Source of the DNA: Rhizobium sp. BT03
GTDB lineage: Bacteria > Pseudomonadota > Alphaproteobacteria > Rhizobiales > Rhizobiaceae
Length of the DNA: 64,000 nt
NCBI RefSeq assembly: GCF_030053155.1
Contig: NZ_CP125640.1
Location: 806,001-870,000 of the forward strand
Direction: 5' to 3'
Shown here: positions 63,948-64,000 of the stretch, piece after piece
Layout of the letters: every line of letters begins with the position of its first letter
How positions within the stretch are numbered: the first letter of the stretch is position 1
Notes under the pieces: generated by a model
Told to the model about the DNA's origin: nothing
Database searches by the model: none
The model's input: only the letters and a program-made list of their open reading frames with translations
Program-made: the position numbers and the translations under genes

Positions 63948-63961
63948 TTGGAACGTTCTAA
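63948..63961. promoter_or_regulatory. LacI-type operator 2
   Basis: TTGGAACGTTCTAA differs from operator 1 by one base, 106 bp away (about ten helical turns), which would allow looping. It may also serve a divergent gene beyond the window. Between 63806 and 64000 there is no gene. Confidence 0.7.
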
Positions 63962-64000
63962 ATTTGAGCCGAGATCAAGGGACATCTCCCGATATTCTCG

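Overview
The window looks like chromosome of a fast-growing Rhizobium of the R. leguminosarum / R. etli type. This rests on high-GC coding bias with dense co-oriented operons, rhizobial protein families (BA14K, DUF1236, HlyU-like), EcfG-type GGAAC promoters, and housekeeping genes (ilvA, nrdJ, a tRNA-Leu, a xanthine phosphoribosyltransferase). The species is inferred; no rRNA or typing marker is present.

Layout. 1-11.9 kb: ordinary single-gene units: the 3' end of a DMT exporter, a PilZ protein, a Tat-exported cyclic-nucleotide phosphodiesterase, divergent LysR/azoreductase and TetR/SDR pairs, an MFS carrier, a membrane diguanylate cyclase, an HlyU-like protein, threonine dehydratase and a VanZ-like protein. 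11.7-15.2 kb: a 43-residue membrane protein, a winged-helix/BTAD/TPR regulator with a 72-residue partner of unknown function, and a tRNA-Leu(UAA) interrupted by a 204-nt group I intron. 15.3-22.9 kb: CinA-like protein, UspA, xanthine phosphoribosyltransferase, a secreted protein, and B12-dependent ribonucleotide reductase behind tandem NrdR boxes. 23.0-25.6 kb: an AT-richer insert with a DUF1353 lipoprotein and a protein ending in a deoxyribosyltransferase/TIR-like domain (possible defence effector). 25.6-33.5 kb: a periplasmic ClpP-like protein, a MEKHLA protein, and the phenylalanine/tyrosine degradation genes maiA-fah-hmgA-hppD plus phhA with two Lrp regulators.

33.5-47 kb: an envelope and signalling cluster: L,D-transpeptidase, a stand-alone HARP-repeat protein, tandem-BA14K and DUF1236 proteins, FecR plus CHASE2-GGDEF-EAL, a methyltransferase, a NarL-type two-component system with a 58-residue membrane protein in front, Gly/Asn-repeat proteins and a DUF883-like protein. 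Several upstream regions share an unlisted motif, CGGAC-N4-GTCCG, often as two copies 22-23 bp apart. Twice the motif sits exactly 6 bp upstream of a GGAAC-type -35 element. I read this as a local regulon, possibly of the response regulator encoded inside it.

47-64 kb: exonuclease III, then a 12-gene minus-strand operon: LacI repressor, CoA-transferase, enoyl-CoA hydratase, aldehyde dehydrogenase, a CUT1 sugar ABC transporter, two GMC flavoprotein oxidoreductases, a Gfo/Idh/MocA dehydrogenase and a fumarate-reductase-like flavoprotein. Two LacI-type palindromes lie upstream of the repressor. The operon appears to import and oxidise a sugar-like compound and process acyl-CoA products; its substrate is not evident.
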